A stretch of DNA of 64,000 nt from Neisseria zoodegmatis. GTDB lineage: Bacteria > Pseudomonadota > Gammaproteobacteria > Burkholderiales > Neisseriaceae. Shown here in pieces: positions 9,732-20,628 of this stretch (position 1 is its first letter; each line of letters begins with the position of its first letter). The stretch lies in assembly GCF_900187305.1 (NCBI RefSeq), contig NZ_LT906434.1:248001-312000 (forward strand), given 5' to 3'. A model generated the notes under the pieces. It was not told the origin of the DNA. It searched no databases and was given only the letters and a program-made list of their open reading frames with translations. A program made the translations under genes and the position numbers.

Positions 9732-9774
9732 GGTTGCTTCCGTTGAGTATTAAGAATGGGGCTTACAATTCTTG

Positions 9775-9804
9775 AGGCCGTCTGAAAAGGTTTTCAGACG
9801 GCCT
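9775..9804. terminator. Inverted uptake-sequence hairpin
   Basis: Two complete AGGCCGTCTGAA copies face each other across a short loop, between the end of rlpA and the start of ruvA. It could end rlpA transcription. The adjacent MITE-like element begins one base later. Confidence 0.7.
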
Positions 9805-9805
9805 A

Positions 9806-9967
9806 GGGCGTGTCGTCAGAAGGCTTGTGAAACAGTATTTTGAGGCAAAATCCGCAGGTACAAGGCAAAAAGCACAGCAAGATTGGACATCTTGCGCGCA
9901 TTTTTAACGCAGCAGATGTGGATTTTGACCAAAAATACCGCCGCAACGCTTTCTGACGACACGCCCC
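9806..9967. mobile_element. MITE-like element with terminal inverted repeats
   Basis: This 162-bp unit begins GGGCGTGTCGTCAGAA and ends with the exact inverse, TTCTGACGACACGCCC. It has no ORF. The interior includes complementary stretches around CAGATG/CATCTTG. This is the structure of a non-autonomous miniature transposable element. No transposase with these ends lies in the window, and target-site duplication is not clear. Confidence 0.7.
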
Positions 9968-10030
9968 AGCATTATACACCGAGCAAACAAAACGGCCTGC
10001 ATGATGCAGGCCGTCTGAAAAAAGCACTGA

Positions 10031-10798
10031 TTAAAGCGAAGTCAGCAATCTGTCTTTGGCAGTATCGGCATGGTCTTGGCGCTGGAACGGCCCCATGCGT
10101 ACCACATAATTGCGACCTTGTTTAACCATAGAAACTTTTTCGCTCATGTCGGCTGATTTCAAGTGGTTGCCGCTGCGCTTCACATAATCTTGGGCGGCGG
10201 CTTTGCTGTTGAAACTTTTCAGGTTGACATAAATGTTTTTGGCTTCTTGTCGGGCAAAGTTTTCCGAAGCACCGCGCCCCGGCACGATTTGCTCGACACG
10301 CACTTTGGCGGTGCCTTTGTGAATAAAGCCTAATTTTTGAGCGGCGGCTTTCGATACGTCTACTACACGGCTGCCGTGAAACGGGCCGCGGTCGTTGATG
10401 CGTACCACTACGCTTTTGCCGTTACTGAGGTTGGTAACGCGGGCATAGCTGGGAATAGGCAGGGTTTTGTGGGCGGCGGTCATGGCGTTCATGTTGTAAC
10501 GCTCGCCGCTGGAAGTTTTACGTCCGTGAAATTGGCCGCCATACCAAGAGGCGCTGCCGGTTTGGCTGAACGAGGATACTTTCTTTAACGGATGGTAGCG
10601 TTTGCCGGCTACTTTGTAGCTCATATTGGCGGACTTATTGAGTTTTTCCGCTTTAACAACGGCATCGGCTTGTACAACGGAAGGCGCGGCAAGCCCTAAT
10701 ACGAGGGCGGCTACGGTTCCGGTAAAGAAGTTTCGTTTGGCTTGGGTCAAAACAAATTCCAATTCTCGAGTTAATGATGTTTTCAGACGGCCTGCCAA
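10031..10798 (-). CDS. rlpA: RlpA-family septal lytic transglycosylase with SPOR domain
   Basis: RlpA-type proteins cut denuded peptidoglycan strands at division sites. The double-psi beta-barrel is clear: ASWYGGQFHGRKTSSGERY, then the DRGPF-containing segment with the catalytic Asp. A SPOR peptidoglycan-binding domain ends the protein (VVRMGPFQRQDHADTAKDRL). There is a signal peptide (FFTGTVAALVLGLAAPSVVQA) but no lipobox, unlike the E. coli lipoprotein. The frame opens with TTG at 10798 inside uptake-sequence DNA; a TTG at 10750 would give a cleaner signal peptide, so the start is uncertain. Confidence 0.88.
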   Translation of the reverse strand: MAGRLKTSLTRELEFVLTQAKRNFFTGTVAALVLGLAAPSVVQADAVVKAEKLNKSANMSYKVAGKRYHPLKKVSSFSQTGSASWYGGQFHGRKTSSGERYNMNAMTAAHKTLPIPSYARVTNLSNGKSVVVRINDRGPFHGSRVVDVSKAAAQKLGFIHKGTAKVRVEQIVPGRGASENFARQEAKNIYVNLKSFNSKAAAQDYVKRSGNHLKSADMSEKVSMVKQGRNYVVRMGPFQRQDHADTAKDRLLTSL

Positions 10799-10813
10799 GC
10801 GGGTGTTGGGCTG

Positions 10814-11278
10814 TTATGCGCCGTCTTCGTAACCGTTTTGCCGCCACGCTTCAAACAGCATCACGGCTACGGTATTGGAAAGATTCATGCTTCTGCTGCC
10901 CGGCAACATCGGCAAACGGAGTTTCTGCTCTTCCGGCAAACTGTTGAGTATGTCGGCCGGCAAGCCCCGGGTTTCGGGGCCGAACAAAAAAACGTCGCCC
11001 GGTTGGAATGCTGCCGCATCCGGGCGGGTGCTGCCTTTGGTGGTCAGCGCAAAAATACGCCTTCCCGACAGCGCTTTAACACAATCCTCAAAATTTTCGT
11101 GTACGGTAATTTTGGCGAATTCGTGATAATCCAGCCCTGCCCTTTTCATTTTGCTTGAGTCCAACGGAAAACCGAGCGGCTTCACCAGATGAAGGTCGGC
11201 GCCGGTATTGGCGCACAAGCGGATGATATTGCCCGTATTGGGCGGGATTTCAGGCTGGTATAAAACAACAGTAAACAT
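10814..11278 (-). CDS. trmL: tRNA (cytidine/uridine-34-2'-O)-methyltransferase
   Basis: TrmL is a SPOUT-class methyltransferase that 2'-O-methylates the wobble base of tRNA-Leu isoacceptors using S-adenosylmethionine. The knot motifs are visible: YQPEIPPNTGNIIRLCANTG, LFGPETRGLP and MNLSNTVAVMLFEAWRQ. About 154 residues from MFTVVLY, a normal length for this minimal family. An upstream in-frame start three codons earlier is possible. Confidence 0.93.
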   Translation of the reverse strand: MFTVVLYQPEIPPNTGNIIRLCANTGADLHLVKPLGFPLDSSKMKRAGLDYHEFAKITVHENFEDCVKALSGRRIFALTTKGSTRPDAAAFQPGDVFLFGPETRGLPADILNSLPEEQKLRLPMLPGSRSMNLSNTVAVMLFEAWRQNGYEDGA

Positions 11279-11342
11279 ATAAATCAATCAGTTAAGGTTC
11301 GGCACTATGCCCTAATCGGGCGGGTGCGTCAAAATTTTTGCA

Positions 11343-12068
11343 CTATTTTTTCATTTGCGGACGGGCGAGCGCCCAGCAAAAAACGGCTGAAGCCCCCGCC
11401 CTTCTTAAGGTTGCGGCCAATGCTTCAAAAGTTGCGCCTGTTGTAACCACATCATCGACAAGCAGGATCTTACGATTCTTAACCTGTTGATTATTTTCAT
11501 TATTTATTACAAACGCATTTTTTACGTTCTTCTTGCGTTCATCACGCTTCAGCGTACTTTGCGGCGCATGAGGCCGTCTGAAAACAACATGGCGGGATAA
11601 CACCGGCAAAGAGTAATGCCTGCCGACGGCTTCGGCCAATCCGTCGGTTTGGTTGAAACCGCGAAACAGCCGTCTTTCTTTGCTCAAAGGCATAGCCAGC
11701 ACCGTGTCGATTTCAGCTTCCTCCAACCACGGCGGGGCGTGGTCGAGCATCAGCGCCGACAAGGGGCGTTGCATACTCAAATCGGCTTGATGTTTGAACG
11801 CATGAATCATCGCGCTGACGGGCGGTTCGTAATAAACCGACGTCCACAATTTTTCAAAAGGCGGCGGTTTCTGCTGGCATTGCCCGCATAACGCCGCGCC
11901 CACGCTGGTTTGCGTGCAGGAAGGGCAGGTATTGGCGGAATCGGTGCGGCATTGCGCCAAATCAGACGCACAACCTGCGCACAGGCCGTCTGAAACGGCG
12001 CAAGCATGGCATAATACGCAACGTCCGGCACGCTGCCGCCGATTACGCCACCATGAAAGAATATCCAT
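11343..12068 (-). CDS. comF: ComF family protein
   Basis: ComF proteins have an N-terminal cysteine-rich zinc segment (CVLCHAC, CAGC, CPSC, CGQC) and a C-terminal phosphoribosyltransferase-like domain with the PRPP-binding signature [13 protein letters not shown] near residue 200. In other bacteria ComF/GntX proteins take part in DNA uptake or recombination, which would matter in a naturally competent Neisseria. The ATG at 12068 overlaps the oppositely oriented bioH ATG; a further ATG five codons upstream is also possible. Adjacency of comF and bioH is also seen in gammaproteobacteria. Confidence 0.88.
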   Translation of the reverse strand: MDILSWWRNRRQRAGRCVLCHACAVSDGLCAGCASDLAQCRTDSANTCPSCTQTSVGAALCGQCQQKPPPFEKLWTSVYYEPPVSAMIHAFKHQADLSMQRPLSALMLDHAPPWLEEAEIDTVLAMPLSKERRLFRGFNQTDGLAEAVGRHYSLPVLSRHVVFRRPHAPQSTLKRDERKKNVKNAFVINNENNQQVKNRKILLVDDVVTTGATFEALAATLRRAGASAVFCWALARPQMKK

Positions 12069-12825
12069 GCAACATACACCCAAGAAAGTTTATCTGATAC
12101 ACGGCTGGGCGGCAAACCGTCATGTTTTCGACGACCTGATTCCGCGCCTGCCGAACGAATGGGATATCCAAGCCCTCAATCTGCCCGGCCACGGCGACGC
12201 GCCTTTTCACGGCGGGTTCGACGTGGCCGCCGCCGCCGACGCCTTCGCCGCACACATCACCGAACCGGCCTACCTGCTCGGCTGGTCGCTCGGCGGGCTG
12301 GTGTCGCTGTATATGGCCGCCCGCCATCCCGAAAAAGTGCGCGCCTTGTGTTTAACGGCAAGCTTTGCCCGCTTTCAGGCCGCGCCGGATTATCCCGAAG
12401 GTTTGAAAAATCCCGCGCTGGCAAAAATGATCGAACTGTTTGAGCAAGATTATCACAAATATATGAAACAGTTTCTTCAGTTGCAATTTTTATATGCCAA
12501 AGACCAGCACTCGGTATTGGAAAAAGTGTTGCCCGATATTGTGAAACACGGCGCACCTTCGGCTCTGCAAGCGGCGCTGGACGCGGTGGCCGAAGCCGAT
12601 GCACGCGCTTTTCTTCCGCACATCAATGTGCCTTCGCTGCTGATTTTCGGTGCCAAAGATTCCATTACCCCGCCGCGTATGGGCGAATATCTGCACCGCC
12701 ATCTGCCGCAAAGCCGGCTGCACATCATAGAAAAAGCCGCCCATGCTCCTTTTCTCACACAGGCGGCTGAATTTGCCCAAATACTGACAGACTTTGTGGA
12801 ACGGCCTGAATCCGTTTCAACATAA
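12067..12825 (+). CDS. bioH: Pimeloyl-[acyl-carrier protein] methyl ester esterase
   Basis: BioH hydrolyses pimeloyl-ACP methyl ester, completing the pimeloyl moiety for biotin synthesis. The 252-residue alpha/beta hydrolase shows [14 protein letters not shown] (oxyanion-hole HGW), the nucleophile elbow GWSLGG with Ser at about residue 80, an acid Asp in FGAKDSITP, and the catalytic His in KAAHAPFL. The ATG at 12067 is chosen by homology ([14 protein letters not shown]), although the frame stays open upstream; the Shine-Dalgarno is weak. No other bio genes are present here. Confidence 0.9.
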   Translation: MQHTPKKVYLIHGWAANRHVFDDLIPRLPNEWDIQALNLPGHGDAPFHGGFDVAAAADAFAAHITEPAYLLGWSLGGLVSLYMAARHPEKVRALCLTASFARFQAAPDYPEGLKNPALAKMIELFEQDYHKYMKQFLQLQFLYAKDQHSVLEKVLPDIVKHGAPSALQAALDAVAEADARAFLPHINVPSLLIFGAKDSITPPRMGEYLHRHLPQSRLHIIEKAAHAPFLTQAAEFAQILTDFVERPESVST

Positions 12826-12866
12826 ACAGTGCTGCAATACAGTTTCAAATATATGCTTCACCATAT

Positions 12867-12917
12867 TTTCAGACGGCCTCAAGCACTTCCATTCCGTGCA
12901 TCAGGCCGTCTGAAAAC
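12867..12917. terminator. Convergent uptake-sequence inverted pair
   Basis: Inverted uptake sequences flank a 27-base loop between the convergent ends of bioH and thiB. They can form a bidirectional terminator serving both genes. Confidence 0.7.
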
Positions 12918-12919
12918 GT

Positions 12920-13930
12920 TTATTTCAACACCACTTTAATCCAGCGGCTTACCCACTGCTTCTGCTTTTGCTCCATCAACACGGCGGAAGGCGTGAAATG
13001 TTGCTCCGGCACTTGGGCAAAATCGAACACTTTGGGCAGCGGCGTGCCTTTTACGGCAGGATAAACCCACATTTCAGACGGCAGTGCTTTTTGCACGTCG
13101 GCACTTTGCAGATAAGCCACCAATTTGGTCGCCAACACAGGCTGTTTGGCACCGCGCAATACCGCCGCGCCTTCAACCTGACGGAACACGCCGCCTTTCA
13201 AAAACAGATTGCCGGTGGGCGGCACGGTATATTTGCCTTTGCTGAAATGCACTTCGGCAGCGGGGCTGGTGGCATAGCTCACGATTAAAGGGCGCGAACC
13301 GCCGTTTTGGGTGAAATCGGTGTAGTAAGCGTCGCTCCAGCTTTTGGTAACTTTCACGCCGTTTTTGCGCATATCCGCCCACCATTTGAAGGCCTGCTCT
13401 TCACCCATGCCGCCGATATTGGCCATCAGGAAAGACAGGCCGGGGCTGGACGTGCCGGGATTCGGCGTTACCAGCAAATCTTTATAAGCCGGTTTGGTCA
13501 AGTCTTCGAGAGACTGGGGCAGCGGCAGCTTTTTCTCGTCGAACCATTTTTTATCGTAGTTCAGGGTTACATAAGCATAATCCACTGCTACTGCGCCGGG
13601 CAGCGAGGCATTGCCGGGCAGCGACGAAGGCTGTTTGTCGGCCAAAATATTGCTGTGAAGGGCTTTGCCGATATTGGCGTTGTCCAAACCATACACGGCA
13701 TCGGCAATCGGATGGGCGCGACTCAAAATCAGTTTGTTGAGCATCTCATTGGCGCTGCCCGCTTCGATAACGGTAACTTTGGCGCCGTTATCGCGCTCGA
13801 ATTTCGCAATGGTTTCTTTAGGCAGACTGAACGAAGAATGTACCGCCAGTCGTACTTCCGTTTGGGCGGCTACTTTGGCAGCCAACAATAACGCGCCCAC
13901 TCCCAATAAAATACTGTGCTTTATTTTCAT
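12920..13930 (-). CDS. thiB: Thiamine ABC transporter substrate-binding protein
   Basis: This 336-residue periplasmic binding protein starts with a signal peptide (ILLGVGALLLAAKVAAQ) and matches the ThiB/TbpA family: VIEAGSANEMLNKL, DAVYGLDNANIGKA, PYGSSS-equivalent NPGTSSPGLSFLM, WWADMRKNGVKV, and a C-terminal MWVYPAVKGTPLP block. It should bind thiamine or its phosphates. Permease and ATPase genes (thiP, thiQ) are absent nearby, so it is an orphan here. No convincing TPP riboswitch is visible upstream. Confidence 0.88.
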   Translation of the reverse strand: MKIKHSILLGVGALLLAAKVAAQTEVRLAVHSSFSLPKETIAKFERDNGAKVTVIEAGSANEMLNKLILSRAHPIADAVYGLDNANIGKALHSNILADKQPSSLPGNASLPGAVAVDYAYVTLNYDKKWFDEKKLPLPQSLEDLTKPAYKDLLVTPNPGTSSPGLSFLMANIGGMGEEQAFKWWADMRKNGVKVTKSWSDAYYTDFTQNGGSRPLIVSYATSPAAEVHFSKGKYTVPPTGNLFLKGGVFRQVEGAAVLRGAKQPVLATKLVAYLQSADVQKALPSEMWVYPAVKGTPLPKVFDFAQVPEQHFTPSAVLMEQKQKQWVSRWIKVVLK

Positions 13931-14007
13931 TTCATATTGTCCGTATCATAATGATGTGTGTTGTGAAATTATTTCAGTGCAACAGGTATGCCCCTCGTTA
14001 CACTCAA

Positions 14008-14037
14008 AAATATCCATAAATCCGGATTCGGATATTT
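14008..14037. repeat. 30-base palindromic hairpin upstream of thiB
   Basis: An imperfect palindrome runs from AAATATCC to GGATATTT with AATCCGGATT at its centre, about 80-110 bases upstream of the thiB start. It could be an operator or a transcript hairpin. The rest of the 337-base gap between thiB and the nucleotidase gene holds no ORF. Confidence 0.45.
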
Positions 14038-14267
14038 ATTATTGATTTGATTGAGCGTTTGCCGACGATTGCGGGCATTTTAGTCGTATTTTTAAGACAC
14101 AACCGCCCATATCAGCCGAAAGTGCAGCAAAACTGCATATTTTGCGGGTATTCTGTAACGCGGCACACAACGGGCTTTACCTCGCAAAACACCGCCGCAA
14201 CAGCAAATACCAACAAAAACTAATCTTTTTTAACACTCAGAAAACTTTGTAAAATATTTTAAATACC

Positions 14268-14918
14268 ATGATTTGTCAAACAGTTTGGTTGTTCGACCTC
14301 GACAATACCCTCCACCATGCCGACGCCGGAATCTTCACGCTCATCAACCGCAACATGACGGCTTATCTCGCCGAAAAGCTCGGTTTGGACGAGCAAACCG
14401 CTTCCGACGTGCGGCAAGACTACTGGCACCGCTACGGCGCCACGCTGGCAGGCTTGCAGAAACACCATCCCGAAATCTGTATTCATGACTTTCTGAGCCG
14501 CTGCCATCCGCTTGAAACCATCCTGCCGGCTTTGGTGCCGGTTGCCGACACCGCAGAAACTTTAGGCCGTCTGAAAGGTCGAAAAGCCATCTTTTCCAAC
14601 GCGCCGTCGTTTTATGTGCAGGCGCTGGCCGATAGCATGAACATCTCTACCTACTTCGATGCCTTATACGGCACCGACGATTTCGGCCTGCTCTACAAAC
14701 CGCACACCGATGCTTATCTCAATGTATGCAATATGCTCGACGCCGCGCCCGAATGTTGCATTATGGTTGACGACAGTGCCGACAATCTGCACGCCGCCAA
14801 AAAACTCGGCATGCGCACCGTGTGGTTCGACCAGCAGGCACACTCGCTGCCTTTTGTCGACTTTGCCGCAGCCGACATGCCGGCACTGGCTTCGTGGGCA
14901 TCAAGTCTCGCCCTTTAG
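14268..14918 (+). CDS. HAD-family pyrimidine 5'-nucleotidase
   Basis: This 216-residue haloacid dehalogenase-type hydrolase resembles the SDT1/pyrimidine 5'-nucleotidase group. Motif I is WLFDLDNTLHHAD near residue 8 (catalytic Asp10), motif II is FSNAPSFYV, and motif III/IV is KPHTDAYLNV with VDDSADNLHAAKKLGM. It likely dephosphorylates pyrimidine or damaged nucleoside monophosphates in the cytoplasm; the substrate is inferred. An uptake sequence is embedded in frame as GRLK. Confidence 0.85.
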   Translation: MICQTVWLFDLDNTLHHADAGIFTLINRNMTAYLAEKLGLDEQTASDVRQDYWHRYGATLAGLQKHHPEICIHDFLSRCHPLETILPALVPVADTAETLGRLKGRKAIFSNAPSFYVQALADSMNISTYFDALYGTDDFGLLYKPHTDAYLNVCNMLDAAPECCIMVDDSADNLHAAKKLGMRTVWFDQQAHSLPFVDFAAADMPALASWASSLAL

Positions 14919-14991
14919 CCAACTATCTATTGAGTAATATTTTGATTAAAATAGCATCAGGTTTATTCATCATTATTCTTAAGGAAACATC

Positions 14992-15291
14992 ATGCGCCAT
15001 CTTGCCCTTTTCGCCGCACTCGCCATTCTGGCGGGCTGTTCTTGGGAAACTTACCAAACCGCCGACGGTCACACAGCTTTGAGACAAAAATATGAAAGCG
15101 GCACGCCCGTGGTGTATCAAGACGGCACCTATTCGCGCAATATGCGCCACAACCAATTCCGCCCCGAGCAACGCGCCGTTATCCGACACCACAGCGAACA
15201 AGATATCCGCGGCACACATTGGCAAAAACCGCAGATGCCCGAGAGCAGCGGCGAGCCGGTAAACGGTGCCACACCCGACACAGCGCAATAA
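14992..15291 (+). CDS. Small lipoprotein of unknown function
   Basis: This 99-residue protein has a typical lipoprotein signal (LALFAALAILAGCSW, lipid-bearing Cys16). The mature part is hydrophilic, rich in His, Arg and Gln, and has no domain I recognise. An AAGGAA ribosome binding site stands before the ATG. It is followed by an uptake-sequence terminator and then glmU. Confidence 0.75.
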   Translation: MRHLALFAALAILAGCSWETYQTADGHTALRQKYESGTPVVYQDGTYSRNMRHNQFRPEQRAVIRHHSEQDIRGTHWQKPQMPESSGEPVNGATPDTAQ

Positions 15292-15308
15292 CCGCTATCC
15301 GAGAAGGC

Positions 15309-15339
15309 AGGCCGTCTGAACACGTTTTTCAGACGGCCT
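15309..15339. terminator. Inverted uptake-sequence hairpin
   Basis: Two facing AGGCCGTCTGAA copies downstream of the small lipoprotein gene form a strong stem, separating it from glmU. Confidence 0.7.
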
Positions 15340-15382
15340 GCAATCCCATCATTACGATCATTTCTTTGTTTAGAGAAACACC

Positions 15383-16759
15383 ATGAGCCAATCCTCCTTA
15401 CACGTCGTTATCCTCGCAGCCGGCAAAGGCACGCGCATGTATTCCAAACTTCCCAAAGTGTTGCACGAAATCGGCGGCGAACCGATGGTGCAGCGGGTAA
15501 TCGACACCGCCGGAAGCCTTAATCCGCAAAGCATCAACGTGGTGATCGGCCACGGCAAAGAGCAGGTTTTGGCGCGGGTAAAACGCGATGTGAACTGGGT
15601 GGAACAAACCGAACAGCTCGGCACCGGCCACGCCGTCAAAACGGCCTTGCCGCACCTGCCTAAAGAAGGCCGCACGCTCGTGCTTTACGGCGACGTGCCG
15701 CTCACCGATGCCGACACCCTGCACAAACTGCTCGAAGCCGCCGGCAACGAAGTCGGCCTGCTGACCGACGTGCTGGACGACCCCACAGGCTACGGCCGCA
15801 TCATCCGCGAAGGCGGCAAAGTGGTGGCGATTGTCGAAGAAAAAGATGCCGATGCCGCCCAAAAAGCCGTGAAAGAAACCAACACCGGCATTCTCGTGTT
15901 GCCCAACGCCAAGCTCGAAGGCTGGCTGAACGCTCTGCAAAGCAACAACGCCCAAGGCGAATACTACTTGACCGACCTAATCGCACTTGCCAATTCAGAC
16001 GGCATCGCCGTACACCCCGTACAGGTTGCCGCCTCTTACTTGGCGGCGGGCGTCAACAACAAAGTACAGCTTGCCGAGCTGGAGCGCATTTTCCAAAACA
16101 ATCAGGCGCAAGCCTTGCTCAAAGCCGGCGTTACCCTGCGCGACCCCGCCCGCTTCGATTTGAGAGGCCGTCTGAAACACGGCCAAGATGTCGTGATCGA
16201 CGTAAACGTGGTGATTGAAGGCGATGTCAAACTGGGCGACGACGTAGAAATCGGTGCCAACTGCGTGATTAAAAATGCCAAAATCGCTTCCGGCACCCAA
16301 ATCGCCCCTTTCTCGCACCTCGAAGGTTGCGAAGTCGGCGAAGATGCCCGCATCGGCCCATTCGCCCGTTTGCGCCCCAACGCTAAACTCGCCGCCGACG
16401 TACACATCGGCAACTTCGTCGAAGTAAAAAACACCGTGATGGGCAAAGGCAGCAAAGCCAACCACCTCACCTACTTGGGCGATGCCGAAATCGGCAGCAA
16501 AACCAATATCGGCGCAGGCACCATTACCGCCAACTACGACGGCGTCAACAAACACAAAACCGAAATCGGCGACGAAGTGCGCATCGGCTCCAACGTCGTG
16601 CTCGTAGCTCCGGTGAAACTGGGCAACAAAGTCACCATCGGCGCAGGCAGTTCGATTACCAAAAACTGCGAAGACAACGCCCTCGTCCTCGCCCGCGCGC
16701 GCCAAACCGTGATTGAAGGCTGGATACGGCCGGAGAAAAGCGATAAGAAAACTTCTTGA
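15383..16759 (+). CDS. glmU: Bifunctional GlcNAc-1-P uridyltransferase / GlcN-1-P acetyltransferase
   Basis: GlmU makes UDP-GlcNAc, precursor of peptidoglycan and lipid A. The 458-residue protein has the N-terminal nucleotidyltransferase motif LAAGKGTRM near residues 11-19, the YGDVPL and EYYLTDL segments, then a C-terminal left-handed beta-helix of hexapeptide repeats with the conserved NFVEVKNTVMGKGSKANHLTYLGD region. An uptake sequence lies in frame as GRLKHG at the domain junction. glmS follows, so two steps of the same pathway are clustered, although a hairpin stands between them. Confidence 0.97.
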   Translation: MSQSSLHVVILAAGKGTRMYSKLPKVLHEIGGEPMVQRVIDTAGSLNPQSINVVIGHGKEQVLARVKRDVNWVEQTEQLGTGHAVKTALPHLPKEGRTLVLYGDVPLTDADTLHKLLEAAGNEVGLLTDVLDDPTGYGRIIREGGKVVAIVEEKDADAAQKAVKETNTGILVLPNAKLEGWLNALQSNNAQGEYYLTDLIALANSDGIAVHPVQVAASYLAAGVNNKVQLAELERIFQNNQAQALLKAGVTLRDPARFDLRGRLKHGQDVVIDVNVVIEGDVKLGDDVEIGANCVIKNAKIASGTQIAPFSHLEGCEVGEDARIGPFARLRPNAKLAADVHIGNFVEVKNTVMGKGSKANHLTYLGDAEIGSKTNIGAGTITANYDGVNKHKTEIGDEVRIGSNVVLVAPVKLGNKVTIGAGSSITKNCEDNALVLARARQTVIEGWIRPEKSDKKTS

Positions 16760-16774
16760 AATTTCTACGGTCTC

Positions 16775-16817
16775 TTTTTCAGACGGCCTCCAGTCAAGCT
16801 TGAGGCCGTCTGAAAAA
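16775..16817. terminator. Inverted uptake-sequence pair between glmU and glmS
   Basis: TTTTTCAGACGGCCTC and its inverse flank a short loop right after glmU, followed by A-rich sequence. This is a likely terminator, implying that glmS has its own promoter. Confidence 0.65.
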
Positions 16818-16945
16818 CACAAACCGAAATGAACCAAACAGCCATTCAAAAACCAAATGATTTGTTTGGCTTAACCTTTCCCGTCAGGCCGTCTGAACGT
16901 CAGCCGGGCTGATTTCTTCCAACCACTTGATACTAAGGAACAATT

Positions 16946-18781
<1,836 letters not shown>

Positions 18782-18802
18782 ACCGAATCGGTAAAAAGTT
18801 TG

Positions 18803-18834
18803 AGGCCGTCTGAAAAGAAATTTTCAGACGGCCT
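18803..18834. terminator. glmS terminator (uptake-sequence hairpin)
   Basis: A perfect inverted uptake-sequence pair followed by TTTTA lies 21 bases after the glmS stop. Confidence 0.85.
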
Positions 18835-18901
18835 TTTAGGTTAAGCCAAGTCTGTTGCAGATAAACTTCATCCTTACAATGTTTAATCTTGCCGATATGC
18901 G

Positions 18902-18932
18902 AAAGGCCGTCTGAATTTTCAGACGGCCTTTT
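18902..18932. terminator. lysS terminator (uptake-sequence hairpin)
   Basis: A perfect inverted uptake-sequence pair with a minimal loop lies about 20 bases downstream of the minus-strand lysS stop. Confidence 0.85.
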
Positions 18933-18950
18933 CATCATTGCCGATAAGTT

Positions 18951-20462
18951 TTATTCGGGACGCATTTGCGGAAACAGAATCACGTCGCGGATAGACGGCG
19001 CGTCGGTGAGCAGCATCACCAAGCGGTCCAAGCCGATGCCGCTGCCGCCGGTGGGAGGCAGGCCGTATTCCATGGCGCGGATGTAGTCGGCATCGTAGTG
19101 CATGGCTTCGTCGTCGCCGGCATCTTTCTGCGCTACTTGCGCTTTAAAGCGGGCGGCTTGGTCTTCGGGGTCGTTCAGCTCCGAATAGCCGTTGGCCAAC
19201 TCGCGGCCGACGATAAACAGCTCGAAGCGGTCGGTTAAGCCGGGTTTGGTGTCGGATGCGCGTGCCAGCGGCGACACTTCCACCGGATAGTCGATGATAA
19301 ACGTCGGATTCCACAGTTTGCTTTCCGCACAGCCTTCAAACAAGGCCAGTTGCAGGCTGCCGATACCGGGCGACGGTGGGATTTTTTCGCCGTGTTTCAC
19401 GATTTCTTTTTTCAGCCATTCGGCATCGTTCAACTGCTCGTCGGTGTAGTGCGGGTTGTATTTTTTGATGGCTTCGAGAATGGTCAAACGCTCGAACGGG
19501 CTTTCCAAATCCACTTCTTTGCCGTTGTAGCTCACTTTGGCGGTGCCGCACACTTCTTTGGCAGCATGGCGGATCACGCCTTCGGTCATTTCCATCATGC
19601 GCTCGTAAGTGCAGAACGCTTCGTAGAATTCCATCATGGTGAATTCTGGGTTGTGGCGGGTGCTCATGCCTTCGTTGCGGAAGCTGCGGTTGATTTCAAA
19701 CACGCGCTCCAAACCGCCTACGACCAAGCGTTTCAGATAAAGTTCGGGGGCGATGCGCAGGTAAAGCGGCATGTCGAGCGCGTTGTGGTGGGTAACGAAG
19801 GGCTTGGCCGTAGCACCGCCGGGAATCGGGTGCATCATCGGGGTTTCCACTTCGAGATAACGCTCGTTGACCATATAGTTGCGCACGGCTTGGATGATTT
19901 TGCTGCGCTTGATAAAGGTGTCGCGCGAATCTTGGTTGGTAATCAGATCGGCGTAACGCTGGCGGTATTTCTGCTCTTGGTCGGTCAGGCCTTTGTGTTT
20001 GTCGGGCAGCGGGCGCAGCGATTTGGTGAGCAAATGCAGCTTGGATGCGCGCACGGTCAGTTCGCCGTGGTTGGTATTGAACAGCGTGCCTTCCACGCCG
20101 ATGATGTCGCCCAAATCCCAATGTTTGAAGGCGTTGTGCACGTCTTCGCCCACGCCTTGGTTGTTCACATACACTTGAATCTGGCCGCTCACGTCTTGGA
20201 TGGTGGCGAAGCTGGCTTTACCCATGGCGCGTTGCAGCATCATGCGGCCGGCCACTTTAACAGGGATTTCCTGCGGGTCAAGCTCGGCTTTTTCCAGCGA
20301 ACCGTATTGCGCTTGCAAATCGCCGGCAAAGGCATCGCGCTTGTATTGGTTGGGGAAGGCGGTGCCGTGTTTGCGCAGTTCGTTTAATTTTTCGCGGCGC
20401 AGGGCGATGATTTGGTTTTCATCAAGCTGCGGCTCGGTTTGTGGGTTGTTCTGTTCGCTCAT
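18951..20462 (-). CDS. lysS: Lysyl-tRNA synthetase, class II
   Basis: LysS charges tRNA-Lys. The protein of about 503 residues has an N-terminal OB-fold anticodon-binding domain ([18 protein letters not shown]) and a class II catalytic core. Motif 2 is [22 protein letters not shown] and motif 3 is [19 protein letters not shown] near the C-terminus. The ATG at 20462 ([10 protein letters not shown]) is preferred to one five codons upstream. Confidence 0.97.
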   Translation of the reverse strand: MSEQNNPQTEPQLDENQIIALRREKLNELRKHGTAFPNQYKRDAFAGDLQAQYGSLEKAELDPQEIPVKVAGRMMLQRAMGKASFATIQDVSGQIQVYVNNQGVGEDVHNAFKHWDLGDIIGVEGTLFNTNHGELTVRASKLHLLTKSLRPLPDKHKGLTDQEQKYRQRYADLITNQDSRDTFIKRSKIIQAVRNYMVNERYLEVETPMMHPIPGGATAKPFVTHHNALDMPLYLRIAPELYLKRLVVGGLERVFEINRSFRNEGMSTRHNPEFTMMEFYEAFCTYERMMEMTEGVIRHAAKEVCGTAKVSYNGKEVDLESPFERLTILEAIKKYNPHYTDEQLNDAEWLKKEIVKHGEKIPPSPGIGSLQLALFEGCAESKLWNPTFIIDYPVEVSPLARASDTKPGLTDRFELFIVGRELANGYSELNDPEDQAARFKAQVAQKDAGDDEAMHYDADYIRAMEYGLPPTGGSGIGLDRLVMLLTDAPSIRDVILFPQMRPE

Positions 20463-20488
20463 GGTGTTGTTTTCCAAAAATAAGCAGG

Positions 20489-20531
20489 CCGTCTGAAAGC
20501 GAACTTTGCGAGCTTCGCTAAAACGGCCTGT
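20489..20531 (+). repeat. DUS-linked short palindromic repeat
   Basis: An uptake sequence is followed by GCGAACTTTGCGAGCTTCGC, an imperfect palindrome, and then by a truncated uptake core on the other side. Related copies occur at about 59048-59086, 61157-61198 (inside mnmE) and 62845-62881. Confidence 0.65.
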
Positions 20532-20586
20532 AAGTTAGCTGTTTGGAGCGGTATTTTACGCGGTTTCAACGGTTTTTTCTATGGAA

Positions 20587-20616
20587 AAGGCCGTCTGAAA
20601 TGTTTCAGACGGCCTT
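20587..20616. terminator. Uptake-sequence hairpin after lipoprotein gene
   Basis: A perfect inverted pair lies just downstream of the minus-strand TbpB-like lipoprotein stop. Confidence 0.8.
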
Positions 20617-20628
20617 GATTAAACAACC

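Noticed and set aside
13931..14267. Possible TPP riboswitch upstream of thiB
   Set aside because: The conserved CUGAGA and ACCUGAUCUGGAUAAUGCCAGC-type boxes are not visible on the minus strand; only a simple palindrome is present.
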